A stretch of 41,626 nt of DNA, taken from Bacteroidia bacterium (GTDB taxonomy: Bacteria > Bacteroidota > Bacteroidia > J057). Both the position numbers and the translations under genes were made by a program. Shown piece after piece: positions 9,365 to 18,034 of this stretch (positions are counted from its first letter, which is position 1; each line of letters opens with the position of its first letter). Location: positions 1 to 41,626 of the forward strand of contig JALEFZ010000011.1 in the NCBI GenBank assembly GCA_022760475.1, in the 5' to 3' direction. Under the pieces are notes generated by a model that saw nothing but the letters and a program-made list of their open reading frames with translations, searched no databases and had not been told where the DNA came from.

Positions 9365-10984
9365 TTATTCGTTGATCTTTTCTAGAATCCCAGCAAATGA
9401 GAGATGGTTATAAGCAGAAAAACTATTTGAACCTCTTTCCTTCAGGGTGGCTTTTTTCCCTTCTTCTACTTGCACCCATTCATAAACCATGAAGGTAATC
9501 TTATGCTTTGAGTTGATGGGTGTGGCAGCCGTTGGAGAGTTAATGTTAGAGGCACCTTTTACATTGCTTGAAGGATTATTGCCATAAGGCTTGGAAACAT
9601 CAGTTACCGCAACAGCGAACATTCGATAATAACCCGAAGATAAAAAAGTAATGTTCTTTATGGCATCTTCAAAATTATTTCTCCTTTCGCTTTTTAGCCT
9701 GACGTTGAACCTCTGGTAGAAACTTGCAGTGCTGCCATCACTGTTATACTTTTCGATAGGACACAACATGATAAAGCCACCATCGATAGGAAAATACCTG
9801 AGTTCCTGGTAATTTTTTTCTCCAAAAAGGTAAGCCAATCTTTCTTTGACCTCCCCAATTTCATTTGCTGCATTTCCTTTTGAGAAAAGTGAGTTGGTAG
9901 ATGAAGTAGTAGGATTAATCCTCATCCTGAGGATACTACTTGGTTCTAAGATAGGAAATCCGATTGGAGAAAATTCGGATGGCTTGCCTTCAAACTTAAA
10001 TGCAGCCAAGTCTGGATTTGTGCGATTGCCCAGGCCCCCACTACCTTGACTTCCATTTCCACCACCGCCGTTTTCTATGACTCCTTCATTATTGGAATCT
10101 CCGTCATCATCCACTCCTCTGCTTCCGTTTCCTGTATCATAAGAGTCTCCATCTAAGCCTTGATCACCTTCTTCGCCTTCCATGCTACTTTCACCAGGCT
10201 TCAGGAAGTCTATACCTCCTTTTTTGTTTTCCCAGACAAGGAAATTTACATCACTGGCATTCCATTGAAACAATTTCTTGGTATAATACTCCTCAAAACT
10301 GACCTTTTGATCGCGGATTTCGATGTTTTGTGCAGCATATTTCAGGCCATTTCGGAGTTCAATCCATCCCGTAGAATCGTTGATGGTCTCCATCTCATCA
10401 GAAATGATATGAAGTCTTACTTTCCCTGGAAGTACAATTCCTTTGACATAAGTAAGCTCAATCTCTTCCCATTGAGGGATAGCTTGATAGGCTGAGTTAT
10501 ACCTGGATCTTCTACGGGTCCTTTTGTACCTCTTTGGCCTGAGGAGTTTGAGTCTATTGGCAGTCCATGAAAAGTCTACAAGGTCAGTTTTGGTTTCATC
10601 TGTCAGCAAGAGAAGGCTGTTTTCGACATCAGGAACTGCTAATTCCTCCTCTTCTTCAACGCCATCTACACCCCCGAATAGAATGTCTAGAATGTCTTCG
10701 TCAGAGTCAGATTCAGAGTCAGAAGAGCTGGCATTGAAGACCTCCTCTGTTCCATAGCTGTAAACAATCTTGTGGATGGAAGCAAAATCTGTACTCTCAA
10801 TTTTTTCTTTATTCCCATTCCATCTGGTGTACTGAATGAGCTTGCGTGAATTATTCTTGCCACGTATAACAACTCGCTCTACCGTCCCGTCAATCAAAAA
10901 TAAAAAATCCGGTTTTGACTGAGCCTCAAGCTTCTGAAAAGAAAATAGGAAAAATACAATAGTGAGAAAAAATGATATTCTCAT
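9365..10984 (-). CDS. Secreted protein with low-complexity acidic, basic and Gly/Asp-rich segments, unknown function
   Basis: I do not recognise a named family in this 539-residue protein. A signal peptide covers residues 1-21 (MRISFFLTIVFFLFSFQKLEA). A short beta-rich domain follows (about 25-80), resembling the small domains that many Bacteroidota secreted proteins carry right after the signal. An acidic Ser/Asp run is at 86-98 and a Glu run at 110-114. A basic patch (RPKRYKRTRRRSR) is at 149-161. A Gly/Asp/Asn/Ser-rich linker spans about 265-320. The C-terminal domain (330-539) looks beta-rich, for example GYYRMFAVAVTDVSKPYG. There is no TM segment or T9SS tail, so it is probably periplasmic. 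It lies downstream of the MORN gene on the same strand after 131 bases. Confidence 0.8.
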   Translation of the reverse strand: MRISFFLTIVFFLFSFQKLEAQSKPDFLFLIDGTVERVVIRGKNNSRKLIQYTRWNGNKEKIESTDFASIHKIVYSYGTEEVFNASSSDSESDSDEDILDILFGGVDGVEEEEELAVPDVENSLLLLTDETKTDLVDFSWTANRLKLLRPKRYKRTRRRSRYNSAYQAIPQWEEIELTYVKGIVLPGKVRLHIISDEMETINDSTGWIELRNGLKYAAQNIEIRDQKVSFEEYYTKKLFQWNASDVNFLVWENKKGGIDFLKPGESSMEGEEGDQGLDGDSYDTGNGSRGVDDDGDSNNEGVIENGGGGNGSQGSGGLGNRTNPDLAAFKFEGKPSEFSPIGFPILEPSSILRMRINPTTSSTNSLFSKGNAANEIGEVKERLAYLFGEKNYQELRYFPIDGGFIMLCPIEKYNSDGSTASFYQRFNVRLKSERRNNFEDAIKNITFLSSGYYRMFAVAVTDVSKPYGNNPSSNVKGASNINSPTAATPINSKHKITFMVYEWVQVEEGKKATLKERGSNSFSAYNHLSFAGILEKINE

Positions 10985-11115
10985 GGGTATTTGGGTTTCA
11001 AGATTATTATTTGAATACCCTTAAAATTAAGAAAAATTATTAGTTTTTCTGACAAATTTTCACTTGTCGTAATAATAAAAGCCGCGTATTGTTATAAATT
11101 TGTGGTAAAAGGTCT

Positions 11116-12195
11116 TTAGTTGCCCCTTGCTGTACCCACAAATTGACCATTATTGTATTGGCCTTCCAGAATCTCGCCTTCTACTGGGGTAAATTTGCCA
11201 AGGCCATGTTTACGTCCCATGTGCCACTGCCCCTCGTATTTGTCACCATTAGGGAAAAGATAGGTACCGTATCCATGTCTTTTGTCAAAGGCCCAGTCTC
11301 CGTCGTAAAAACCTCCTGCCGAAAACACATACTTCCCTTTTCCTTTTTTCTTACCCATGATCCATGCGCCTTCATAATAATCTCCATTTGAAAAGCTTAG
11401 CTTCCCCTTTCCATGGTACTTACCGTTAATAAAGTCGCCTTCATAGACAGTACCGCTGGGTGAGGTCATCTTTCCCTTTCCTTGAATTTTACCCATCATC
11501 CAGTTTCCTTCATAGATCAATCCGTTGCTATATACAAGTGTTCCTGTACCATGTTTGCGGTCATTTACCCAAGCTCCGTCATAGACATGGCCCGACTGCA
11601 TGATCAGTTTTCCTTGCCCATTTCGTTTTCCTCCATTAAATCCACCGATGTATACATTGCCATTTGCATAATACTTATTTACAGTACCACTGAATCCTGA
11701 CTCTGTCCAGTTTCCTTCTTTCATCCCTCCATCAGGATAGATCATTTTCCCTTTTCCAAATGGCTGATTGTCTACAAACTCTCCTTCGTACACACTTTTA
11801 TCAGAGTAGATATATTTACCTAGGCCTTGGAACCTGCCATTGACAAAGTTCCCTTCATAAATCTCCCCATTTGCATAGGTGAATTTTCCCATTCCAACTT
11901 CTCTGTCAGCTTTGTAAGTTCCAACAAAAACATCTCCATTGGCATAAGTATATGTTCCTGTTCCCTCTTTGACGTTGGATTTCCATTGACCAGTATAGAA
12001 ATCTCCGTTGGCGTATTTATAGGTTCCTTCGCCGCTTCTTTCTTCATTTTTCCACTGTCCTATATACACCTCGCCATTTTTGTAGCGATAGGTACCATTG
12101 CCGTCTTTACAATTTCCTTTACATTGTGCCTGGCCTATATTGGGAAGTACACAAATCAAGATAATCAGGGTGAAATTAAAGAATGAAGCTCTCAT
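11116..12195 (-). CDS. Secreted MORN-repeat protein
   Basis: This 359-residue protein consists of a signal peptide (residues 1-23, ending IGQAQ) and a continuous array of MORN repeats. From Tyr44 there are thirteen 23-residue units of the form Y-x-G-x-[WF]-x(5)-G-x-G-x-x-x-[YF]-x-x-G-x-x, with a partial unit at each end. A Cys pair (CKGNC) follows the signal peptide. MORN arrays form long beta-hairpin rods that bind proteins or lipids in eukaryotes; their bacterial role is mostly unknown. Here the signal peptide puts it in the periplasm or at the cell surface. It lies between the sigma/anti-sigma pair (167-base gap) and the low-complexity secreted protein, all on the minus strand. It has no enzymatic domain. 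Confidence 0.93.
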   Translation of the reverse strand: MRASFFNFTLIILICVLPNIGQAQCKGNCKDGNGTYRYKNGEVYIGQWKNEERSGEGTYKYANGDFYTGQWKSNVKEGTGTYTYANGDVFVGTYKADREVGMGKFTYANGEIYEGNFVNGRFQGLGKYIYSDKSVYEGEFVDNQPFGKGKMIYPDGGMKEGNWTESGFSGTVNKYYANGNVYIGGFNGGKRNGQGKLIMQSGHVYDGAWVNDRKHGTGTLVYSNGLIYEGNWMMGKIQGKGKMTSPSGTVYEGDFINGKYHGKGKLSFSNGDYYEGAWIMGKKKGKGKYVFSAGGFYDGDWAFDKRHGYGTYLFPNGDKYEGQWHMGRKHGLGKFTPVEGEILEGQYNNGQFVGTARGN

Positions 12196-12362
12196 AGGGT
12201 TAAGGTTTAGGTATTAAATGGTCAATGTGCAATGGGGATTGGGGTTTTAATTTAGTTCAATTTTCGATTGATGTAATGATATGTATAAATAATTGGATAC
12301 TGACGAAAAAAAGTTGACCCTTTGTAACATGCGTTTTAGGTCTCATTTTATCTCAATAAGGT

Positions 12363-13139
12363 CTATGGAATAGACAGGTTCTTTTTGATTTGAGTGGCTT
12401 TTTTCTTGTAATAATCGTAATCCTGGAGTCGATTCAGGAGCTTTATGGCTTCGTTTTTCTTATTTAAAGCCAGGTAAGCTAACATGCTATACCACTCGGC
12501 TGTCTGAATTTCTACATCCACCTTGGAATATGCTTCAATGGCAGCTTCGTAGTTTTCCTGTTCCATTTCAAGATGGCCCAGGTATAGATATGCCCTTGAA
12601 TTATCAGCAAATGAGCTATCCAGAAGCAATTCATGAATATATTTTCTTGCCGAGTCATAGCTATTATTTCTAAGGGCGAAAACTGTTTTTTTCCAAAGGC
12701 TGTCAGAGTCCATGCTTGATTTTACCTCATCGAACTCAGGAGATATATAATTTGATGCAAAAATCTGTGTAGGTTCCATGCTAGGTTCTTGCGAGATTCC
12801 CCTGAGCAGGAAAAAAAGGGCAATAGCTGCAGCCAAGGCTAAACCGATCCTGACAAACCAACGGGTCATAGGTACTACCTTGCTCTCAGACTCTTTTTCC
12901 AGCTCTACTGGAACTTCCGGGAGTTTCCCTGAGCTTTTCAACTCTTGATATTTCTGGCTAAAGGCCTTGAGCAACTCTTGCTCCTCTTCCTTTTTGAGAA
13001 GAATTCTAAGCGCCAATTCTCTTTCCAGCAGCTCTTTGAGCTCAGGTCTTTGATCCAGTTCTTTGTCAAAATCTGACTGTTGATCCGGACTCATTTCTCC
13101 ATCCAGATAAGCCACGATACGTTGAATTTCTTCCTCCAT
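12363..13139 (-). CDS. Putative membrane anti-sigma factor with C-terminal TPR region
   Basis: This 258-residue protein has a cytosolic N-terminus with the layout of Bacteroidota anti-sigma factors. The first 20 residues, with IVAYLDGEMSPDQ, resemble the opening helix of the anti-sigma domain. Acidic and charged helices follow. There is one TM segment at about 94-112 (WFVRIGLALAAAIALFFLL). The rest (about 130-258) would be periplasmic and holds two or three TPR-like helix pairs, such as RAYLYLGHLEMEQENYEAAIEAYSK. It lacks the zinc HxxxCxxC motif. It starts 4 bases after the sigma factor stop, so translation is probably coupled. The inferred role is to hold the sigma factor at the membrane until a periplasmic signal arrives. 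Confidence 0.82.
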   Translation of the reverse strand: MEEEIQRIVAYLDGEMSPDQQSDFDKELDQRPELKELLERELALRILLKKEEEQELLKAFSQKYQELKSSGKLPEVPVELEKESESKVVPMTRWFVRIGLALAAAIALFFLLRGISQEPSMEPTQIFASNYISPEFDEVKSSMDSDSLWKKTVFALRNNSYDSARKYIHELLLDSSFADNSRAYLYLGHLEMEQENYEAAIEAYSKVDVEIQTAEWYSMLAYLALNKKNEAIKLLNRLQDYDYYKKKATQIKKNLSIP

Positions 13140-13143
13140 TGTT

Positions 13144-13725
13144 TTACCCCATTTGTTTTAATAGACTCGCCCTACATCTTCTCCGAATTACATTTACAGT
13201 GTTGTCATCTTTGTACCCTAGCATCACAGCGATTTCAGAAGAGGAATACCCTCTAGCGGTTTGGAGAAGTACCTCCTTACATTTTTTTCCAATTTTATCC
13301 AGGAGTGCTAGTGTTTCTGCCAGCCGAGATTCGAGGTCCATTTGATGTAAAATACTTTTTGCCTTATCAGGTATATGGACGAAATCTTCAAGGCTCTCAT
13401 TTGCTTGATTAGACTTATTTGAGCGAATTTCATTAACACATTTATTCCTGAAAATTGTGTGGAGGTAAGTTTTTAAACAGCTTTCACCTTTAAATTTCTT
13501 TCTCTCAATGGCATTGATACAAGCCAGAATGCTTTCATTATAAGCCGTTTGGGCGTTTTCTTCACTTAGCCTATATTTTCCCTGTCCGAATTTTACAAAA
13601 TAGGAGAAGCTTTCAAACATGGTCATAATTGCCTTGTCCCTCTGGCTTCCTTTTTGATGAATCCCATTTAATATGTCCAGGTCTTCTGGACAGTTGGGGT
13701 GCGCCTGAATGGGTTCTTCAGTCAT
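13144..13725 (-). CDS. ECF-type sigma-70 family RNA polymerase sigma factor
   Basis: This 193-residue protein has a region 2 near residues 35-105, including YNESILACINAIERKKFKG and LKTYLHTIFRNKCVNEIR. Region 4 near residues 138-190 has an LDKIGKKCKEVLLQTARGYSSSEIAVMLGY helix-turn-helix pattern. There is no region 1 or 3, as in ECF sigma factors. It directs RNA polymerase to a small set of promoters. It forms an operon with the downstream anti-sigma gene (4 bases between) and is divergent from the large anchored protein at 13921, a likely target gene (inference). I found no housekeeping -7 element upstream; autoregulation is possible. Confidence 0.93.
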   Translation of the reverse strand: MTEEPIQAHPNCPEDLDILNGIHQKGSQRDKAIMTMFESFSYFVKFGQGKYRLSEENAQTAYNESILACINAIERKKFKGESCLKTYLHTIFRNKCVNEIRSNKSNQANESLEDFVHIPDKAKSILHQMDLESRLAETLALLDKIGKKCKEVLLQTARGYSSSEIAVMLGYKDDNTVNVIRRRCRASLLKQMG

Positions 13726-13881
13726 ATTATCATTTATCTTATTCTTAAAATTACAATCAATTAGATAAATCCCAATAATAAAGGCTTCGGATTCGTAGAT
13801 TATTCAGACATTCCTAATTTTATGGAGCTATATGCCCTAAGAAATAAATATTCTCATTGTTAAGGTAATTATTAAATGCAC

Positions 13882-13905
13882 TGTCTAAGAAGAAATAATT
13901 AGACA
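13882..13905. repeat. Inverted repeat TGTCTAA-N10-TTAGACA upstream of the anchored secreted protein
   Basis: Perfect 7-bp arms (13882-13888 and 13899-13905) flank a 10-base spacer and end 15 bases before the ATG at 13921. The symmetry suggests a dimeric regulator site. Because it is so close to the start, it could also be a hairpin in the 5' leader. No regulator is identified. Confidence 0.5.
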
Positions 13906-13920
13906 AACAAAAAACACACG

Positions 13921-15813
13921 ATGAAACAATTAATTCTCCCCCTTGCTGTATTCCTATTTGGAATCAGTGGACTTCTTTTTGCCCAGCCGTTGGTAAGGAC
14001 ATATGATTCATTCGGAAGCTCAAAGCCCCAAAATCCTGTTTTTTCAAATCCACTCTCATGTGTATCTCCTTTGAGTTTAGACTATTTCTGTGGTTGGAGA
14101 AGTTGGGATAATACTGTTAGTGGGGATCCTGGGCAGTATTTTGACGGGATTCAAGGAGCAGGGAATCCCGTCGACATGAAAATTGATGTCAATTCAGGGA
14201 GGATGAAGTTTACTTTACCAGGGTACTCAGGGCCTTCAAATCCGTCTCCTATCAGCAATTGGAGAATTCTTGAAATTTTCGGTGATGGAACCTATAACAT
14301 TGCTTCGGGTGCTTTGGGTAGCTCAGGTACTGGATATATTGGATCTGCTCACACCTATCCTTTTTATACCAAAGCAAATGGCAGGTCATCTGAAAGCAAC
14401 ATGAAGAATGGTGCTTATATAATGGAGACTTATATTCCACCATTGAAGCCCCCCAGGGGATTTATGGCAGTTGACATTGACCTGGAGTACAGAGGAACGC
14501 CCTTAAACTATGTCTCGTTTCAGCAAGCTGGGCAATCTACCCATGATCCATTTTTGAACGGTCCCTCTGGCAATATATTTTTCGAATCGGCTTTGAATCC
14601 TGCAAAAGGAAGTAGGATGATCCTTTGCATTAGTTATAAGGATAACGACCCCAACCGTACAAATGATAAGATTTCTCTTTTGTTGGATAGGGACGTATTT
14701 GTGGTAAAGGGGCTACTGTCCTATTTCGGCGAGGAATTGGTTTCTATAAATGCTCAACCTAACATTTCAGGAAACCTACCATTTTTTGGAAATCCTATAT
14801 TGCTTGAAATTGATTTATTCAGGAAGGAAAAAAAGATGGAAGGTTTAAAGGATGATGGTTCAACTGTTATCTACAGCCCGGAAAACAAGACTGTTTATCT
14901 GGAACTTGCCATAAAACAAGAAATTGAGTTAGAATCCACGAATATTCTTGCTGTATATAAGCCTTCCGAAACAGGAGATAGGCTAGAATGGGGAAGCTAT
15001 GGTAGGGAAAATGAATACTCGGAGTCTTACTCACTTTTGGAGGCTCATGATCCAAATGCTATTATTTTGCCTCTTGACGAGTTGGCTCCATTGGATTCGA
15101 ATAATTCTATCGAACCTGGGATTCCATACTTTGACAGCACCCAGTGTAGAGAACTTAATTACACAGTAAAATTTGAAAATGATGGACAGGCGGTTGAACA
15201 AAATGTAGAAATCACCATTCCGATACCTGAGGGCTGGGATAAAAACTACATAGAGCTTGACTCGTGGTATGCCCCACATATATCCAGCAACATTTGCAAC
15301 AATGACAACATTTGTTTTAAGAAACACTTCGTCCAGGGAACTGGCAGTAACCAATCAAGAAATTGTGATGAGCTGGTATTTACCTTGTCCAATCTAAGGC
15401 TTAGGGGGACCAATGAGGCAGGGAATGTGCCCTTGGACTCATGTAGAGGTTGGGTGAAATTTAAAACCAGAACGGTTCACCTTGATAATCCTACGAACCA
15501 GTCCTTGAGGACTTACGCGGACATTGTATTTATGTCAGTAAATGGTAGCCTAAGGACCAATCTCTCTAGTCCAAATTTCATAAATCTTGGTACTCCTACT
15601 TGGCCCTTGGCCATCAGCGGTAGGGTAGTGGGTGATACCACATATACCAAAGATTGCGATATCCAGGAGTTTATCTGCGAGCCAGTCTGTACTGGTTTGT
15701 GGTGTAATGTAGATTTTAATGTCTTGGCTCCGATTGGCTTGGCTGTCCTTGTAGTGCTGGTTGTAATTATTGTAGGGATTCGAAGAAGAAGAAAAAACAC
15801 TCTTTCCCAATAA
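13921..15813 (+). CDS. Large secreted protein with DUF11/DUF7619-like domain and C-terminal membrane anchor
   Basis: This 630-residue protein has a signal peptide (residues 1-21, ending GLLFA-Q). A beta-rich N-terminal part (about 25-330) has no recognised family. A domain near residues 370-540 resembles the conserved-repeat/DUF11-DUF7619 type found in Bacteroidota surface proteins: a HDPNAI motif, then LNYTVKFENDGQAVEQNVEI. A Cys-rich stretch (CDIQEFICEPVCTGLWC) precedes a single TM segment (VLAPIGLAVLVVLVVIIVGI), and a short basic tail RRRRKNTLSQ ends the protein. This is the topology of a type I inner-membrane protein with the bulk in the periplasm, not a T9SS substrate. It is divergent from the ECF sigma gene with an inverted repeat at its 5' end. 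Function unknown; a link to the sigma system is inferred. Confidence 0.85.
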   Translation: MKQLILPLAVFLFGISGLLFAQPLVRTYDSFGSSKPQNPVFSNPLSCVSPLSLDYFCGWRSWDNTVSGDPGQYFDGIQGAGNPVDMKIDVNSGRMKFTLPGYSGPSNPSPISNWRILEIFGDGTYNIASGALGSSGTGYIGSAHTYPFYTKANGRSSESNMKNGAYIMETYIPPLKPPRGFMAVDIDLEYRGTPLNYVSFQQAGQSTHDPFLNGPSGNIFFESALNPAKGSRMILCISYKDNDPNRTNDKISLLLDRDVFVVKGLLSYFGEELVSINAQPNISGNLPFFGNPILLEIDLFRKEKKMEGLKDDGSTVIYSPENKTVYLELAIKQEIELESTNILAVYKPSETGDRLEWGSYGRENEYSESYSLLEAHDPNAIILPLDELAPLDSNNSIEPGIPYFDSTQCRELNYTVKFENDGQAVEQNVEITIPIPEGWDKNYIELDSWYAPHISSNICNNDNICFKKHFVQGTGSNQSRNCDELVFTLSNLRLRGTNEAGNVPLDSCRGWVKFKTRTVHLDNPTNQSLRTYADIVFMSVNGSLRTNLSSPNFINLGTPTWPLAISGRVVGDTTYTKDCDIQEFICEPVCTGLWCNVDFNVLAPIGLAVLVVLVVIIVGIRRRRKNTLSQ

Positions 15814-15842
15814 AAAAATGCCCGGTTGAAAGACCGGGCATT
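15812..15842 (-). terminator. Bidirectional hairpin between convergent genes
   Basis: AATGCCCGGT (15817-15826) and ACCGGGCATT (15833-15842) form a perfect 10-bp stem with a 6-base loop. On the minus strand a run of T follows, making it a good terminator for the M49 peptidase gene that stops at 15864. It lies 3 bases past the plus-strand stop at 15813 and may end that transcript too. Confidence 0.88.
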
Positions 15843-15863
15843 CTTATTAGATAAATGTTGCTA

Positions 15864-17915
15864 TCAATTGTAGTTTGGCAAGAAGGAATACTTCTTGGCA
15901 TAATAAAGCATCTGATCCTTGAAATTTTCAGGAACTTCGAGCTTCACATCAGTGATTTCTCCATCCTGCTCTACAGCAACTAGTCTTGGCTGAATGAAAC
16001 CGGAATAAGGTGCAGAATTCAGCTTTTCGTATCGCTCTAGCACCTCAGCATGTAATTCAGGATCTACATTAACACCATAGGTTTCAACCAATTCTTTGGC
16101 GGCTTCATAATCTCCTTCAGATTTGATGCGCTGAACTTCTCGCAGCAATTGGCCAAAAAGTTCTTGCAGCTTTTCGTAATCATTGATCACAACATAAGTT
16201 TTTCCATCAATCTTTTTCATCTCCACGACATTGTCGTCTTTTCCTTTTTCCAGACACCAGTAGGATACCATGGCGCGGTTTCTCATGTGGTCTTCTTCAA
16301 TTTGGTCTCCTGGCTTGATTCTGGTTAATTGGGTCATTAAACCATTCCTCAAATAATCATCATAGGCAGCCTTCCCTACATCAATGGATTCCATAAGGCC
16401 TAGCTCAACCAATTTGGGATCAATCATGTAGTACAGGGCTACCAGGTCAGCACGACCTTCTTCCATGGTAGAAGCATATTCTTTCATGGTTTCCTTGGGC
16501 TCTCCAATTCCAGGGTTGATCTGTCCTGATGCGTGGCCAATTACCTCGTGCATATCCGTATGAAGTTTGTCTGCCAGTTCACCATGCTTCTTGGTATTTT
16601 CAATTACTTCTTGGTCGTGGACAAATTCTTCCAGGAAGCCACCGCCTTGTTTGGCTGCTTCATCATAGGCAGAAACAATATTGGCCAGGTTTACTGACTT
16701 TGAACCATGGTCTTTGCGAATCCAATTTGAGTTGGGAAGGTTTATCCCGATGGGAGTAGCTGGGGACGCATCGCCAGACTCCATGACGACATTGATGACC
16801 CTTGCAGAAACTCCTTTTACATTCTTCTTCTTGTGTTCTTCAACCAAGGGAGAATTGTCCTCGAACCACTGAGCTTCTTTCGAAATGGCTTCAATCCTTT
16901 TGGACGCCTCCGGATCACGGAACGAAACAACCGATTCAAAAGATCCTTTGTATCCGATGGGGTCATTGTACACCTCGATGAATCCATTGATCACATCAAT
17001 GTTGGATTCTACATCCTGGACCCACGCAATGTTGTAGGCATCGAAATCGGCCAGATCACCAGACTTATAGTATTTGACAAGGAGTTCTAAGGCAGTTTTT
17101 TGTTTTTCATTTTCTGCTACTGTGATCGCCTTCTCAAGCCATTTTACAACCTCTTGGATAGCGGCACCATACATTCCATCAATTTTCCAAACCTTCTCAA
17201 CTATTTTTCCATTTTCCTTAACCAACTTCGAATTGAGTCCATAGGAAACAGGATTTACTTCATTTCCTTTTTTCATTTCAGCATAGAAAGCCTTTACCTC
17301 TTCTTCGGTAACTCCTTCGTAGAAATTAACCGCTGACTCTTTCACATGGTCAATGCCGGTAGCTTTGTTTACCTTTTTTGCCGCTACAGAGGGATCAAAC
17401 AAAATGGGAGTGAGGCGCTCGAGCAGTTCGTCAGGACCTTCTCCTTCCATTAAGGGTAAATTTTCTTCATTGGCCATTCTGACCAGGTCGGCAAAAAATT
17501 CTTTAGAAAATTTAGGTTGAAATTTATCGTAGGAATAATGATGGTGTATGCCATTGGCAAACCATACCTCCTTGGCATAGTCGATAAAAGCATTCCATTC
17601 TTCTCCATCAATTCCCTTGGCGTCTTGTATAATCGCTTCGAGGGTTCTTCGGATGGTAAGGTTATGCTTATAGTTTTGATCCCAAATGATGTCTCTTCCT
17701 GAAATGGCAGCTTGAGAAAGGTAATAGAGAAGTTTTTTCTCTTTCAAACTCAAATCTTCAAAACCGGGAACTGTGTAACGCAGAACTTTTTTGTCTTCAA
17801 ATCTCTCTGAAACATATTGAAATTCGTTTTCCTTATTTCCCTTTTTTTCGGTAGATCCGCTTGGATTACATGCCATTAAAGGTAAAAGGAGTAGTAAAAG
17901 TAGTGTTTTTTTCAT
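15864..17915 (-). CDS. Lipoprotein dipeptidyl-peptidase III (family M49 zinc peptidase)
   Basis: DPP III removes dipeptides from the N-terminus of short peptides. The ATG at 17915 gives 683 residues with a lipoprotein signal (MKKTLLLLLLLPLMAC, Cys16). The frame extends to a TTG at 17942, which would spoil the signal. The M49 zinc motif HEVIGH is at 456-461, and the second motif EEGRAD starts at 485, supplying the Glu ligand (486). The length fits bacterial M49 proteins, including the characterised Bacteroides enzyme of similar size. Lipid anchoring suggests a periplasmic role in using peptides. It is followed by a strong hairpin terminator and is separated from the macroglobulin upstream by another terminator, so it is transcribed alone. 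Confidence 0.95.
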   Translation of the reverse strand: MKKTLLLLLLLPLMACNPSGSTEKKGNKENEFQYVSERFEDKKVLRYTVPGFEDLSLKEKKLLYYLSQAAISGRDIIWDQNYKHNLTIRRTLEAIIQDAKGIDGEEWNAFIDYAKEVWFANGIHHHYSYDKFQPKFSKEFFADLVRMANEENLPLMEGEGPDELLERLTPILFDPSVAAKKVNKATGIDHVKESAVNFYEGVTEEEVKAFYAEMKKGNEVNPVSYGLNSKLVKENGKIVEKVWKIDGMYGAAIQEVVKWLEKAITVAENEKQKTALELLVKYYKSGDLADFDAYNIAWVQDVESNIDVINGFIEVYNDPIGYKGSFESVVSFRDPEASKRIEAISKEAQWFEDNSPLVEEHKKKNVKGVSARVINVVMESGDASPATPIGINLPNSNWIRKDHGSKSVNLANIVSAYDEAAKQGGGFLEEFVHDQEVIENTKKHGELADKLHTDMHEVIGHASGQINPGIGEPKETMKEYASTMEEGRADLVALYYMIDPKLVELGLMESIDVGKAAYDDYLRNGLMTQLTRIKPGDQIEEDHMRNRAMVSYWCLEKGKDDNVVEMKKIDGKTYVVINDYEKLQELFGQLLREVQRIKSEGDYEAAKELVETYGVNVDPELHAEVLERYEKLNSAPYSGFIQPRLVAVEQDGEITDVKLEVPENFKDQMLYYAKKYSFLPNYN

Positions 17916-17982
17916 TGTCAAATAATTGAATTGGATCTCCAATTTATGAAAATATACCCTTATTCGTATTTGGTAGATCTAT

Positions 17983-18018
17983 AAAAAAAGGCCCCAATAT
18001 ATATTGAGACCTTTTTTT
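17983..18018 (-). terminator. Terminator of the alpha-2-macroglobulin gene
   Basis: On the minus strand, AGGTCTCAAT and ATTGGGGCCT pair with two mismatches around an ATAT loop. Poly-A lies before the stem and poly-T after it. It sits 17 bases after the stop at 18035. Confidence 0.75.
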
Positions 18019-18034
18019 ATTCTAGTGGTATGGA

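Noticed and set aside
11095..11102. TAAATTTG on the plus strand fits the -7 consensus
   Set aside because: It points into the antisense strand of the MORN gene, no TTG lies at the right distance and no plus-strand gene follows.
12338..12364. Direct repeat AGGTCT twice after the anti-sigma stop
   Set aside because: Six bases repeated once is expected by chance, and it does not form a terminator.
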